From NCBI RefSeq assembly GCF_017814915.1, contig NZ_JAGIPZ010000001.1:327892-391891 (forward strand): DNA of 64,000 bases. The letters are read 5' to 3'. Made by a program: the position numbers and the translations under genes. Source of the DNA: Herbaspirillum sp. LeCh32-8 (GTDB lineage Bacteria > Pseudomonadota > Gammaproteobacteria > Burkholderiales > Burkholderiaceae_D). The notes under the pieces were generated by a model. The model did not search any database. It saw only the letters and a list, made by a program, of their open reading frames with translations, and was not told where the DNA came from. Shown here one piece after another: positions 34,495 through 43,612 of this stretch (position 1 is its first letter; each line of letters begins with the position of its first letter).

Positions 34495-35613
34495 CTAGCC
34501 GCCGATATAGGACATCTCGACCTTGCGCGGCGCGGCGTCGTCCTGCAGGCCGCCGCGCAATTCGGAATAGCGATCGCCGCGATGGCTCCACAGCTGGGCA
34601 ATGGCGCCCGCGAGTTCGGCATCGCTGCCGCCATTGCGCACGATGCCGCGCAGGTCGTGCCCCTGGCTGCCGAACAGGCAGGTATAGACCTGGCCTTCGG
34701 TGGACAGGCGCGCGCGCGAGCAGTCGCCGCAGAAAGCATGGGTAACGCTGGAGATCACGCCGATCTCACCGCCCCCGTCGGCATAGCGCCAACGCTCGGC
34801 GGTCTCGCCCACGTAGTTGGGATCGGCCTCGACCAGCGGCAGTTCCGCGGCGATACGGCGGATGACCTCATTGGAGGGCACCACCTCATCCATGCGCCAG
34901 CCATTGGAGCTGCCCACGTCCATGTATTCGATGAAGCGCAGGATGTACGGCGTGTCCTTGAAGTGGCGCGCCATCGGCAGGATCTCGTGGTCATTCAGGC
35001 CCTTCTTGACCACCATGTTGATCTTGATCGGCCCCAGCCCCGCGGCGTGGGCGGCATCGATGCCTTCCAGCACGCGCGCGACCGGGAAGTCGACATCGTT
35101 CATGCGGCGAAAGCTCTCGTCGTCCAGCGAGTCCAGCGATACCGTCACGCGCTTCAAGCCGGCAGCCTTCAGCGCCTGCGCCTTTTGCTTGAGCAGCGTG
35201 CCGTTGGTGGTCAGGGTGAGATCGATCTCGTCGCCCTCGGGCGTACGCAGCGCGGCCAGCATCTCGACTAGGCGCTCGATGTTCTTGCGCAGCAGCGGCT
35301 CACCGCCGGTGAGGCGGATCTTGCGCACGCCGTGCGCCACGAACTGGCGCGCGACGCGGGTGATTTCTTCAAAGGTGAGCAGGGCGGAGTGAGGCAGGAA
35401 TTGGTATTCCTTGTCAAACACATCCTTGGGCATGCAATAGACGCAGCGGAAGTTGCAACGGTCGGTGACCGAGATGCGCAGGTCGTGCAGCGGACGCCCC
35501 AGCGCGTCGCCCAATAGGCCCACCGGCGTTGTCGGAACCGGCAAAAAGCCCGCAGCCGCGCCCAGGGGCATGGCTTGCCGGAAGTCAACGATGGGAATGA
35601 CGCGCTTGTTCAT
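34495..35613 (-). CDS. moaA: GTP 3',8-cyclase MoaA
   Basis: 372-residue radical SAM enzyme for the first step of molybdopterin synthesis. The N-terminal cluster motif is [16 protein letters not shown] (CxxxCxxC), and the C-terminal cluster motif is [20 protein letters not shown]. The Gly-Gly end (SYIGG) needed by this family is intact. The N-terminus carries about 45 extra residues before the core, as in other betaproteobacteria. Start at 35613 (MNKRVIP) is chosen by similarity; its ribosome site is weak and an ATG 15 codons upstream is possible. Confidence 0.95.
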   Translation of the reverse strand: MNKRVIPIVDFRQAMPLGAAAGFLPVPTTPVGLLGDALGRPLHDLRISVTDRCNFRCVYCMPKDVFDKEYQFLPHSALLTFEEITRVARQFVAHGVRKIRLTGGEPLLRKNIERLVEMLAALRTPEGDEIDLTLTTNGTLLKQKAQALKAAGLKRVTVSLDSLDDESFRRMNDVDFPVARVLEGIDAAHAAGLGPIKINMVVKKGLNDHEILPMARHFKDTPYILRFIEYMDVGSSNGWRMDEVVPSNEVIRRIAAELPLVEADPNYVGETAERWRYADGGGEIGVISSVTHAFCGDCSRARLSTEGQVYTCLFGSQGHDLRGIVRNGGSDAELAGAIAQLWSHRGDRYSELRGGLQDDAAPRKVEMSYIGG

Positions 35614-35667
35614 ACGGGATGGCTGCTGCAGATGTGTAACGATAGCACGGCTGGCCATGACGGATAG

Positions 35668-35683
35668 ATGCACAATTGTGCAT
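35668..35683. promoter_or_regulatory. 16-bp perfect palindrome upstream of moaA
   Basis: ATGCACAATTGTGCAT is a perfect palindrome 54 bp upstream of the chosen moaA start. On the minus strand a TATAGG hexamer sits just upstream, so the palindrome would cover the start of transcription, the position of a repressor operator. No known regulator was matched. Confidence 0.45.
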
Positions 35684-35954
35684 ATTCCCTATAGCCCGCA
35701 CGCATGAGCCTGACGCCGGGCCTTGCAGGGCGGGCGTTTGCGCCCGACCCGGGGTGGCGACGGCGCGCGGCTTGCGTGACGGCCGCTCACTGTACCCGTC
35801 TTGCCGGCGCTCAACTGTGACCAGGCTGTTGTCGGCATGCCATGCGAGTCTGCCGCATCTTTCCAGATGCGAACGAAGCCGGCGATTGCAAGCGCGAGTC
35901 AGGCGTGGCGCCATCACGGCCAAGCCGGATGCGATGGATGGCGTGGAGGAAATG
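35684..35954. other. Gene-free stretch between moaA and rne
   Basis: About 270 bp of GC-rich DNA with no ORF having a ribosome site and no tRNA-like fold. Short frames on both strands lack any family resemblance. It should contain the moaA promoter near 35690. Confidence 0.5.
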
Positions 35955-35980
35955 AAAAAGGGAGCCTAAGCTCCCTTTTT
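35955..35980 (-). terminator. Terminator after rne
   Basis: AAAAAGGGAGC / GCTCCCTTTTT around a CTAA/TTAG loop, 33 bp past the rne stop. Confidence 0.88.
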
Positions 35981-36012
35981 CATTGCATGCCGTTCAGCTG
36001 TCTTGCGACTGA

Positions 36013-39000
36013 TCAGCGGCGGGTTTCCACCTGGACCAGCGGCTCGCTCGACTGCGGCGGCAGCGGCTTGCGCTCGCGCGGCACACGCGGCGCCGGCACG
36101 ATGCTGGCCGCGGCATCCTGCGCGGCGCGCAGCTTGACCGGGTCAGTGGTGGCCAATGTCAGGCCGGCTTGGGACAGCATCTGGTTCAGCGAGTCCCACT
36201 GCGCGCCGTTGCCGGCAGGCTTGTGCTGGACCGGCGCTGCTGCCGGTGCCGCTGCAGGTGCTGCCACCGGAGCGGCAGGTTCAGCGTCCAGCAGGCTGAT
36301 CTGCTGCGGCGCTGCCGGGGCCGGAGTTGCCACCGGGGCTGCGGCTTGCGCCACTTCCACCGGAGCTTCCGACGGCGCCGGGGCCGCTGCAGGCGCTTGC
36401 GCCGGGGCGAAGCCGGCGTCGATCGACGGTGCCGGCGCTGCCGCCGGTTCAACGGTTTCATTGCGCACGAACACGGCTTCGGTTGCTTCAGCTGCCGCGG
36501 CGGCCACGGCTTCCACCGAGTTCACGCCGCTTTCGACGTTGGCGGCGGTTTGCTGCGGCGCTGCGGGCGCTGCTTCAGGGCTTGCCTGCGGCACCGGGGA
36601 GGCGGCGAAGGAGGCTTGCGCCACGGCGGCGTCAGCCGACTCGGCGGCTTCTGCGCCTTCGATGCCGTCGGCACCTTCAGCGCCTTCGGCGTTTTCGATC
36701 ACGTTGCCGTTTTCGTCGCGCTCACGGCGGTGACGGTTGCGGCCGCCACGACGACGACGACGACGCGGTTCGGTGCCGCCTTCGGCAGCTTCGGCGCCTT
36801 CACCGGCTTCCAGTTGCGCGCCTTCGACCTGAGCGGCTTGCTCATCGTTGGCGATAGCGACAGCGCCTGCGGCCACGGCCACGCCTGCGGTGGCTGCGCC
36901 GGCAGCCAGAGCGGCTTCCAGCGGCAGACCTTCCTCGGTCTTGGCTTCCTTGCGTTCACCACGCGGTGCGCGCGGTTCACGCGGTTGGCGCGGCTCACGC
37001 GGTTCGCGCTGTTCACGACCTTCGCGCGGTTCGCGACCTTCACGGGGCTCGCGCGGCTCGCGGGGGTCACGTGCTTCACGCGGTTGACGGGCTTCCTTGT
37101 TTTCCAAGCCTTCGCGTTGTTCGCGCGGCTCGCGGCCCTCACGCGGTTCACGCGCTTCCTTGGGCTCGCGCGGCGGACGCGGCGGGCGTTGCTGCTTGCC
37201 TTCGGCGGCTTCGCCGGCCTTCAGTTCGGGAGTTGCCGGCGCGCCGTCACGGCCGCGCTGGTTGCGCTCGCCGCTGCGGTCGTTGCGGTTGCGGCCGTTA
37301 CGGTCGCGGCCGTTGCGGCTGTTGCGGTCGCCTTCGCGCTTGGCAGGGGCCTTGGCTTCGACCGGAGCGGGGGCGGGTTCGACCACCACCGGCTTCTTGC
37401 GGAAGAAGCTGAAGATCTTGCCCAGCAGGCCCGATTCCGGCGCCAGGGTCGGCGGCTGGACGGCTGCGACCGGTTCTGCAACCTTGCGCTCGACGATCGG
37501 GGCCGGCTGGTCGGGGGTGATGCCCTTGACCACGGCTTCCTGGCGCGGCTTGACGTCTTCCTTCTGGCGCTTGTTGTAGCCGATGTCGGTGTCGGCCTGC
37601 TCCGCCATGGCGTAGCTGGCTTGGGCGTCGTCCAGGCGCGGATCGTCGTGCTTGATCCGCTCCATCTTGTAGTGCGGGGTTTCCAGGTGCTTGTTGGGGA
37701 TCATGATGACCGTGACGCGATGACGCGTTTCGATCTTCAGGATTTCGCCGCGCTTCTCGTTCAACAGGAAGGCGGCGACGTCCACCGGCGCCTGCACGTG
37801 GATGGCGGCCGAGTTTTCCTTCATCGCCTCTTCCTGGATGATGCGCAGGACTTGCAGGGCGGAGGATTCGGTGTCGCGGATGTGGCCGGTGCCGTTGCAG
37901 CGCGGGCAGGTCACGTGGCTGCCTTCGGACAGCGACGGACGCAGGCGCTGGCGCGACAGTTCCATCAGGCCGAAGCGCGAGATCTTGCCCATCTGGACGC
38001 GGGCTCGGTCGTGGTGCAGGGCGTCTTTCAGGCGGCCTTCGACTTCGCGCTGGTTCTTGCTGTTCTCCATGTCGATGAAGTCGATCACGATCAGGCCGCC
38101 CAGGTCGCGCAGGCGCAACTGGCGGGCCACTTCGTCGGCCGCTTCAAGGTTGGTGTAGAACGCGGTGGTTTCGATGTCGCTGCCGCGGGTGGCGCGCGCC
38201 GAGTTGACGTCCACCGAGACCAGGGCTTCGGTGTGGTCGATCACGATGGCGCCGCCGGAAGGCAGCGGCACGGTGCGCGAGTAGGCGGTTTCAATCTGGT
38301 GTTCGATCTGGAAGCGCGAGAACAGCGGCACGTCGTCGCGGTAGCGCTTGACGCGGTGAACCATGTCCGGCATCACGTGGGCCATGAACTGCTGGGCCTG
38401 GTCGTGGATGTCGTCGGTGTCGATCAGGATTTCGCCGATGTCGGGCTGGAAGTAGTCGCGGATGGCGCGGATGACCAGCGAGGATTCCTGATAAATCAGG
38501 AAGGCGCCCGATGCCGACTGGCCGGCGCCTTCGATGGCGCGCCACAGTTGCATCAGGTAGTTCAGGTCCCACTGCAGTTCGTCGACGTTGCGGCCGATGC
38601 CTGCGGTGCGGGCGATGACGGACATGCCCGAGGGCAGGTCCAGCTTGTCCATGGTTTCGCGCAGTTCCTGGCGATCTTCGCCTTCGACGCGGCGCGATAC
38701 GCCGCCGCCGCGCGGATTGTTGGGCATCAGCACCAGGTAGCGGCCGGCCAGCGAGATGAAGGAGGTCAGGGCGGCGCCCTTGTTGCCGCGCTCTTCCTTT
38801 TCAACCTGGACGATGATTTCCTGGCCTTCGCGCAGCGCTTCCTTGATGGTCGCGTTGCGGACGTCGATGCCTTCCTTGAAATAGGTGCGGGCCACTTCCT
38901 TGAACGGCAGGAAGCCGTGACGCTCTTCGCCGTAGTTGACGAAGCAGGCTTCCAGCGAGGGCTCGATGCGGGTGATGACGCCCTTGTAGATGTTGGACTT

Positions 39001-39111
39001 GCGTTGTTCGCGTCCGGTCGTTTCGATGTCGATGTCGATCAGTTTCTGACCGTCAACGATCGCCACGCGCAGTTCTTCCTGCTGCGTGGCGTTGAACAAC
39101 ATACGTTTCAT
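36013..39111 (-). CDS. rne: Ribonuclease E
   Basis: 1032 residues. The catalytic half (1-510) has the S1 domain (RKSNIYKGVITRIEPSLEAC), the 5' sensor region, the DNase I-like part with VSVDVNSARATRG and VIDFIDMEN (the two metal-binding Asp), and the Zn-link CPRCNGTGHIRD. It cuts single-stranded AU-rich RNA and processes rRNA and tRNA. The C-terminal half is a disordered scaffold: a basic Arg/Asn stretch (about 600-640), then about 90 residues of REPREPREGRE-like repeats, an Arg cluster (EPRRRRRRGGRNRHRRE), and a long Ala/Pro-rich tail ending VQVETRR. Membrane or degradosome contacts are likely there. Divergent from rluC as in E. coli. Confidence 0.96.
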   Translation of the reverse strand: MKRMLFNATQQEELRVAIVDGQKLIDIDIETTGREQRKSNIYKGVITRIEPSLEACFVNYGEERHGFLPFKEVARTYFKEGIDVRNATIKEALREGQEIIVQVEKEERGNKGAALTSFISLAGRYLVLMPNNPRGGGVSRRVEGEDRQELRETMDKLDLPSGMSVIARTAGIGRNVDELQWDLNYLMQLWRAIEGAGQSASGAFLIYQESSLVIRAIRDYFQPDIGEILIDTDDIHDQAQQFMAHVMPDMVHRVKRYRDDVPLFSRFQIEHQIETAYSRTVPLPSGGAIVIDHTEALVSVDVNSARATRGSDIETTAFYTNLEAADEVARQLRLRDLGGLIVIDFIDMENSKNQREVEGRLKDALHHDRARVQMGKISRFGLMELSRQRLRPSLSEGSHVTCPRCNGTGHIRDTESSALQVLRIIQEEAMKENSAAIHVQAPVDVAAFLLNEKRGEILKIETRHRVTVIMIPNKHLETPHYKMERIKHDDPRLDDAQASYAMAEQADTDIGYNKRQKEDVKPRQEAVVKGITPDQPAPIVERKVAEPVAAVQPPTLAPESGLLGKIFSFFRKKPVVVEPAPAPVEAKAPAKREGDRNSRNGRDRNGRNRNDRSGERNQRGRDGAPATPELKAGEAAEGKQQRPPRPPREPKEAREPREGREPREQREGLENKEARQPREARDPREPREPREGREPREGREQREPREPRQPREPRAPRGERKEAKTEEGLPLEAALAAGAATAGVAVAAGAVAIANDEQAAQVEGAQLEAGEGAEAAEGGTEPRRRRRRGGRNRHRRERDENGNVIENAEGAEGADGIEGAEAAESADAAVAQASFAASPVPQASPEAAPAAPQQTAANVESGVNSVEAVAAAAAEATEAVFVRNETVEPAAAPAPSIDAGFAPAQAPAAAPAPSEAPVEVAQAAAPVATPAPAAPQQISLLDAEPAAPVAAPAAAPAAAPVQHKPAGNGAQWDSLNQMLSQAGLTLATTDPVKLRAAQDAAASIVPAPRVPRERKPLPPQSSEPLVQVETRR

Positions 39112-39911
39112 GTTTTCACTCCGGGATCCGAAGATCCTTCAAATGGCGCGACCCGGTTGCGGATGCGTCGCCAAAAGGTACAAGGATGTACGCGAGAACG
39201 AAGTGATTGGGGGAGGGAATTGCCTTACTGTGTGGAGTGCAGCTTGTATCAAGCTGATGAGGCACTCAAGCACAACGGGGCGCGGATGCGGTGGACCGGA
39301 ACGCCGGGCAGCGCCGTATCCGCGCCGCGCGCTCCGCCATAGGCGGTCGCGCAGGCTGCTGCGGACGGTAAGCTGGTCTGTGAAGCCAAACGAAACATAG
39401 TAATAAGGGTTGGCGACGGCGATCGGGTTCAACACATCAACCGGCAAGCTTCGCGGCGATCCGGTTGCGGTCGAGGCATGGCTCGTTGCGATGCGCTGCA
39501 AGAGTGCGGGGAAGGCCGTGTGGGCCTGCCGACTTTTGCGCTGCCGTTCGCTTGGAGCTGTGCGCTGCGATCCGCTGAACCGGGACACCGGATGCGAGTC
39601 TTGCCAGACTTTTATCCTGATGATCCAAACAATTCTGTTCAACTCCCAAGTGCGTTATCCGATTGCAACTGCGGTGCAAACTGGACTCGCACAGGGAAGG
39701 TGCGTACTCGTTTTTCGAGGCCTGACGTCCATCAGGACAGCAGCAGTTACGGCGCTTGATCAAAGCGATCGAGCCGTTGCAGTGCATTTTTCGCGTCTGC
39801 CTTGCCGCATGCCGTGATTTTCGGGGCCCCCTTCGTCAATTTTGCAAAGGAGCGAGGCTGACGAAGTCTCCTCTTGTGTAGAATGTTCCTTTTTATTCTA
39901 CTGACGCGGTT
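39112..39911. other. Long gene-free region between rne and rluC (rne leader)
   Basis: About 800 bp. The open frames here on either strand lack family resemblance, ribosome sites and codon bias, so I call no gene. RNase E genes commonly have long structured 5' leaders that mediate autoregulation, and the region upstream of the rne ATG probably holds such a leader; I could not place the rne promoter. Near its rluC end, GTAGAAT and ATTCTAC (39878-39901) form an inverted repeat around a T-rich loop. Confidence 0.55.
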
Positions 39912-39940
39912 TTGTGACCAGCGTCAATCGATTATATATT
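39912..39940 (+). promoter_or_regulatory. Sigma-70 promoter of rluC
   Basis: TTGTGA (39912-39917) and TATATT (39935-39940) are separated by 17 bp. The -10 ends only 4 bases before the annotated ATG, implying a leaderless mRNA or a downstream start. Confidence 0.6.
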
Positions 39941-39944
39941 CAAA

Positions 39945-41003
39945 ATGAAGGACTTAGCGAGATTTTCTAGGGGCGCTTCTGAAACTGCCAAAACGGCGGC
40001 GGCTCCCCGGAACGCAGCAGCCTCGCACAGCGTCCCTCAGGTGCAGTTGCTGACCATTTCCGACGAAGAAGCCGGGCAGCGGATCGACAATTTCCTGCTG
40101 CGGGTCTGCAAGGGCGTTCCCAAGAGCCATATCTATCGCGTCTTGCGCTCCGGCGAAGTGCGGGTCAACAAGGGCCGTATCGACCAGACCTACCGCCTGG
40201 TCGAGGGCGATGTGGTGCGCGTGCCGCCAATACGAGTTGCGGAGAAGCAAGAAAACGTCGTGCCCGGCGCCGAATTCCGCATCCTGCTGGAAGACAGCCA
40301 CATGCTGGTCATCGACAAGCCGGCCGGCGTGGCCGTGCACGGCGGCTCGGGCGTGAGCTACGGCGTGATCGAGCAGTTGCGCGCGGCGCGTCCGCAGGCC
40401 AAGTTCCTGGAGCTGGTGCACCGGCTCGACCGCGACACCTCGGGCGTGCTGCTGATTGCCAAGAAGCGCACCGCCTTGACCAACCTGCACGACCAGATGC
40501 GCGACGGCGTCACCGACAAGCGCTACCTGACCCTGGTGCAGGGCGACTGGAAGAATGCGCGCCAGCACGTCAAGCTGCCGCTGTTCAAGTACAGCACGCC
40601 GGACGGCGAACGCCGCGTGCGGGTGCAGGCCGACGGCCAGGCGTCGCATACCGTGTTCTCGCTGCTGCGCCGCTTCGGCGAGTTCGCGCTGCTGGAGGCT
40701 GAACTGAAGACCGGTCGTACGCATCAGATCCGGGTGCACCTGTCGTCCAGCGGTTTCCCCATCGTGGGCGACGACAAGTACGGCGATTTCACGCTCAACA
40801 AGGCGCTGCAGAAGGCCGACGGCCGCCGCATCGCCTTCAAGCGCATGTTCCTGCATGCCTGGCGCATTACCTTCACCCATCCCGAAAGCGGCGAGCGGGT
40901 GACGCTGAAGGCGGCGCTGCCGCAGGAGTGTGAAAACTTCCTGCGCAGCCTGCAGGGCGTGGACGAAGATGAAACGTTGCCGCCCGGTATCGGCGTCGAG
41001 TAG
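39945..41003 (+). CDS. rluC: 23S rRNA pseudouridine(955/2504/2580) synthase RluC
   Basis: 352 residues. Isomerises three uridines in 23S rRNA. S4-like RNA-binding domain: EAGQRIDNFLLRVCKGVPKS and GEVRVNKGRI. The RluA-type catalytic motif is LVHRLDRDTSGVLLIAKK with the essential Asp, followed by KTGRTHQIRVHL. The first 30 residues are a variable leader. If the promoter at 39912 is used the ATG at 39945 would be leaderless; a start at a GTG codon near residue 32 cannot be excluded. First gene of the block rluC-HAD-Rieske-sppA. Confidence 0.94.
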   Translation: MKDLARFSRGASETAKTAAAPRNAAASHSVPQVQLLTISDEEAGQRIDNFLLRVCKGVPKSHIYRVLRSGEVRVNKGRIDQTYRLVEGDVVRVPPIRVAEKQENVVPGAEFRILLEDSHMLVIDKPAGVAVHGGSGVSYGVIEQLRAARPQAKFLELVHRLDRDTSGVLLIAKKRTALTNLHDQMRDGVTDKRYLTLVQGDWKNARQHVKLPLFKYSTPDGERRVRVQADGQASHTVFSLLRRFGEFALLEAELKTGRTHQIRVHLSSSGFPIVGDDKYGDFTLNKALQKADGRRIAFKRMFLHAWRITFTHPESGERVTLKAALPQECENFLRSLQGVDEDETLPPGIGVE

Positions 41004-41119
41004 CGCGAGCGAAGAGCGACGCCCGCAGTCGGCCGGGATGTGATACTTTCTGCCGGGAATTAACAGATACGCAAGTCCGCTGGTGAAGCGCCGGCGGCCG
41101 ACGAAAGCGAAAAGAAAAC

Positions 41120-41779
41120 ATGGCAAGAAAGCAATTCGACCTGATCGTCTTCGACTGGGACGGCACCCTGATGGACAGCACCTCGACCATCGTGCGCTGC
41201 ATCCAGGCCGCCGCGCGCGACCTCGGCTTGCCGATCCCCGACAAGAGCGCCGCCTCCTACGTGATCGGCCTGGGCCTCCAGGACGCCATGCAGGCGGCCA
41301 TTCCGGATGTCGATCCCAAATATTATCCGCGCATCGTCGAGCGCTACCGTCACCATTACCTGGGGCAGGACAAGGACCTGACGCTGTTCGAGGGCGTGCC
41401 CGAGATGCTGGCCGACTTGTCGCAGCAGGGCTATTTCCTGGCGGTGGCCACCGGCAAGAGCCGCGTCGGCTTGAACCGTGCGATGAATTCCACCGGCCTG
41501 CTGTCGGTCTTCGACGCCACACGCTGCGCCGACGAGACCTTCTCCAAGCCGCATCCTGCCATGCTGCAGGAACTGACCCGCGAACTGGGCCAGGACATGC
41601 ATCGCACCGTGATGATCGGCGACACTACCCACGACCTGCAGATGGCCATCAACGCCGGCGCCAAGGGCGTGGCGGTGGAGTTCGGCGCCCACCCGGCGCC
41701 GCAGCTGCATGAGTTGAAGCCCGTGTATTCGGCCACGTCGATCCGTTCGCTGCACCAGTGGCTGAACGAGAACGCCTGA
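41120..41779 (+). CDS. HAD-superfamily phosphatase (phosphoglycolate phosphatase-like)
   Basis: 219 residues. Motif I is FDWDGTLMDS (nucleophile Asp and acid Asp), motif II is AVATGKSRVGL, motif III Lys is in TFSKPHPAML, and motif IV is VMIGDTTHDLQMAINAGAKG. A small helical cap lies between motifs I and II. This subgroup hydrolyses small phosphates; the exact substrate is not evident. Located 117 bp after rluC, as in other Burkholderiales. Confidence 0.9.
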   Translation: MARKQFDLIVFDWDGTLMDSTSTIVRCIQAAARDLGLPIPDKSAASYVIGLGLQDAMQAAIPDVDPKYYPRIVERYRHHYLGQDKDLTLFEGVPEMLADLSQQGYFLAVATGKSRVGLNRAMNSTGLLSVFDATRCADETFSKPHPAMLQELTRELGQDMHRTVMIGDTTHDLQMAINAGAKGVAVEFGAHPAPQLHELKPVYSATSIRSLHQWLNENA

Positions 41780-41843
41780 GCCGGCGAGCCTTGCGCCTGC
41801 ATCCGCCCCATCCCGAATTTTCATCGCTTTCACAGCCATCGCC

Positions 41844-42218
41844 ATGAACAGCCCGACCGAGATCCTCATCTGCGCTTCCGCCGACATTCAGGAGGGCGGG
41901 CTGGGCAAGCGTTTTCCGGTGATGGTGTACGGCGACGACACGACCGGTTTCGTGGTGCGCTACGGCGGCACGGTCTACGGTTACCTGAACCGCTGCGCCC
42001 ATGTGCCGGTGGAGCTGGACTGGACCGAGGGCGAGTTTTTTGAATCGAGCGGTCTGTATCTCACGTGCGCAACACATGGCGCGGTTTATTCGCCCGATAC
42101 CGGAAAATGCGAAGGCGGTCCTTGTACCGGCGCGCATTTGCGTAAGATCATGACGGTGGAGCGGGACGGCCAGATCTATTGGCGTCCGGACGACGTCGTC
42201 AAGCCCGTCGAGGCATGA
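41844..42218 (+). CDS. Rieske [2Fe-2S] domain protein
   Basis: 124 residues, one Rieske domain and no signal or membrane segment. The cluster ligands are C51-A-H53 and C75-A-T-H78 (NRCAHVPVELDW..LTCATHGAVYSP). It resembles stand-alone NirD/ferredoxin-type Rieske proteins that pass electrons in the cytoplasm. No oxygenase component is adjacent; the conserved neighbourhood with sppA and rluC is known in betaproteobacteria but its meaning is not. Confidence 0.9.
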   Translation: MNSPTEILICASADIQEGGLGKRFPVMVYGDDTTGFVVRYGGTVYGYLNRCAHVPVELDWTEGEFFESSGLYLTCATHGAVYSPDTGKCEGGPCTGAHLRKIMTVERDGQIYWRPDDVVKPVEA

Positions 42219-42276
42219 GCTTTGGGGAACCTGGTGCAGGCCGGCCGCCGGCCGTAGCGCTGATTAGAGTGAGCAT

Positions 42277-43329
42277 ATGAGCAATAACGAATTTGAAAAC
42301 CCGGAATCGAAACCGCAAGGTCCCGCCGCGCCCGCGCCTGAAACGCCCGGCGTGACCGGAGCGACCCCGACCAAGGCCGCGCGCGAAGAGAAGAAGTCAG
42401 GCTGGGAGCGCGACGTGCTGGAAAAGCTGGCGCTGTTCGCCGTCAAGGAACAGCGCGCACGCCGCCGTTGGGGCATCTTCTTCCGTATCGCCATCCTGGT
42501 GGTGATCGTGTTCGGCGTGTGGCTGGCCTTCACCTACGGCAAGACCGAGAGCGAGCCGCTGGGCACGCATACGGCCTTGGTCGAGATCAAGGGCACCATC
42601 GAATCCGAAGGGCAGGGCTCGGCCGGCGTGGTGATTCCGGCGCTGGACAAGGCCTTCGCTGCAGCCGACTCGGTCGGCGTGATCCTCAAGATCAACAGCC
42701 CCGGCGGCAGTCCGGTGCAGGCCGGCATGATCAACGACGAGATCACCCGTCTACGTAAGGAATACCCGAAGAAGCCGATCTACGTGGTGGTCGAGGAAGT
42801 GTGCGCCTCGGGCGGCTACTACATCGCCGCCGCAGCCGATCGCATCTACGTCAACAAGGCCAGCCTGATCGGTTCGGTGGGCGTGTTGATGGACGGCTTC
42901 GGCTTCACCGGCCTGATGGACAAGCTGGGCGTCGAGCGTCGCTTGCTGACCGCCGGCGAGAACAAGAGCTTCCTCGATCCGTTCAGCCCACAGAGCGCCA
43001 AGCAGCGCGAATACGCGCAAACCATGCTGGACGAGATCCACCAGCAGTTCATCGAGGTGGTGCGCCAGGGCCGCGGCACGCGCCTGAAGGAAACGCCGGA
43101 CACGTTCTCCGGCCTGGTGTGGACCGGTTCCAAGGCGGTCGAACTGGGCCTGGCCGACGGTTACGGCACGGTCGACAGCGTCGCGCGCGATGTGATCAAG
43201 GCCGAAGACGTGGTCGACTACACACAGACCGAGAACCTGTCCGAGCGCGTGCTGAAGAAATTCGGCGTGGCCTTCGGCGCGGGAGTTGCCAAGACGCTGA
43301 TGTCGTCGTCGCTGCCGCAGTTGCGCTGA
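42277..43329 (+). CDS. sppA: Signal peptide peptidase SppA-type (S49) protease
   Basis: 350 residues. A hydrophobic anchor (IFFRIAILVVIVFGVWLAFTY, about 68-88) places it in the inner membrane, with the protease domain outside. Catalytic Ser is in VEEVCASGGYYIAAAADRIY and the Lys base in VNKASLIGSVGVLMDGFGF, the short SppA form. It degrades leftover signal peptides. The N-terminal 45 residues are Pro/Ala-rich. Follows the Rieske gene by 58 bp. Confidence 0.93.
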   Translation: MSNNEFENPESKPQGPAAPAPETPGVTGATPTKAAREEKKSGWERDVLEKLALFAVKEQRARRRWGIFFRIAILVVIVFGVWLAFTYGKTESEPLGTHTALVEIKGTIESEGQGSAGVVIPALDKAFAAADSVGVILKINSPGGSPVQAGMINDEITRLRKEYPKKPIYVVVEEVCASGGYYIAAAADRIYVNKASLIGSVGVLMDGFGFTGLMDKLGVERRLLTAGENKSFLDPFSPQSAKQREYAQTMLDEIHQQFIEVVRQGRGTRLKETPDTFSGLVWTGSKAVELGLADGYGTVDSVARDVIKAEDVVDYTQTENLSERVLKKFGVAFGAGVAKTLMSSSLPQLR

Positions 43330-43347
43330 AGTTCGCGGGCTTCAGTG

Positions 43348-43383
43348 AAAAGGCCGGCTGCAGACGCAGTCGGCCTTTTTTGT
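43348..43383 (+). terminator. Terminator after sppA
   Basis: AAAAGGCCGGCTGC pairs with GCAGTCGGCCTTTT, followed by more T; 18 bp after the sppA stop. Confidence 0.85.
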
Positions 43384-43443
43384 TTTTCCATGTTCCGGGG
43401 GAGTTGGGCTCAAGGCGTTGCTGCCATGGTGCTACGGTTGTTT

Positions 43444-43560
43444 AACGACACTGGGTTCCTGCTTTCGCAGGAACGACGCTGAGGAAGATGGGCAATACCT
43501 CCACGCGTTCAAGCTTCTCACTATCTGTCGTCCCTGCGAAAGCAGGGATCCAGTGTCGTT
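43444..43560. repeat. REPIN-like inverted-repeat element, copy 4
   Basis: 117 bp with the clearest terminal inverted repeats: left AACGACACTGGGTTCCTGC..., right ...GCAGGGATCCAGTGTCGTT. About 34 bp at each end pair with few mismatches; the middle differs from copies 1-3 except around CGTTCAA..TCTCACTA. Lies between sppA and the RsmI-like gene. Confidence 0.83.
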
Positions 43561-43612
43561 CGTCGCGATCCGTGAACAGCCCGTCACGCGCCGCGATCCG
43601 CAAATCGGGAGG

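Noticed and set aside
36169..39342. A 1057-residue plus-strand open frame antisense to rne
   Set aside because: It is a shadow of the RNase E reading frame; its residues show repetitive Phe/Leu/Arg composition with no domain.
39410..39817. ORF of 135 residues between rne and rluC, and overlapping minus-strand frames
   Set aside because: No ribosome site, no family resemblance and unusual codon use; more likely leader or spacer DNA.
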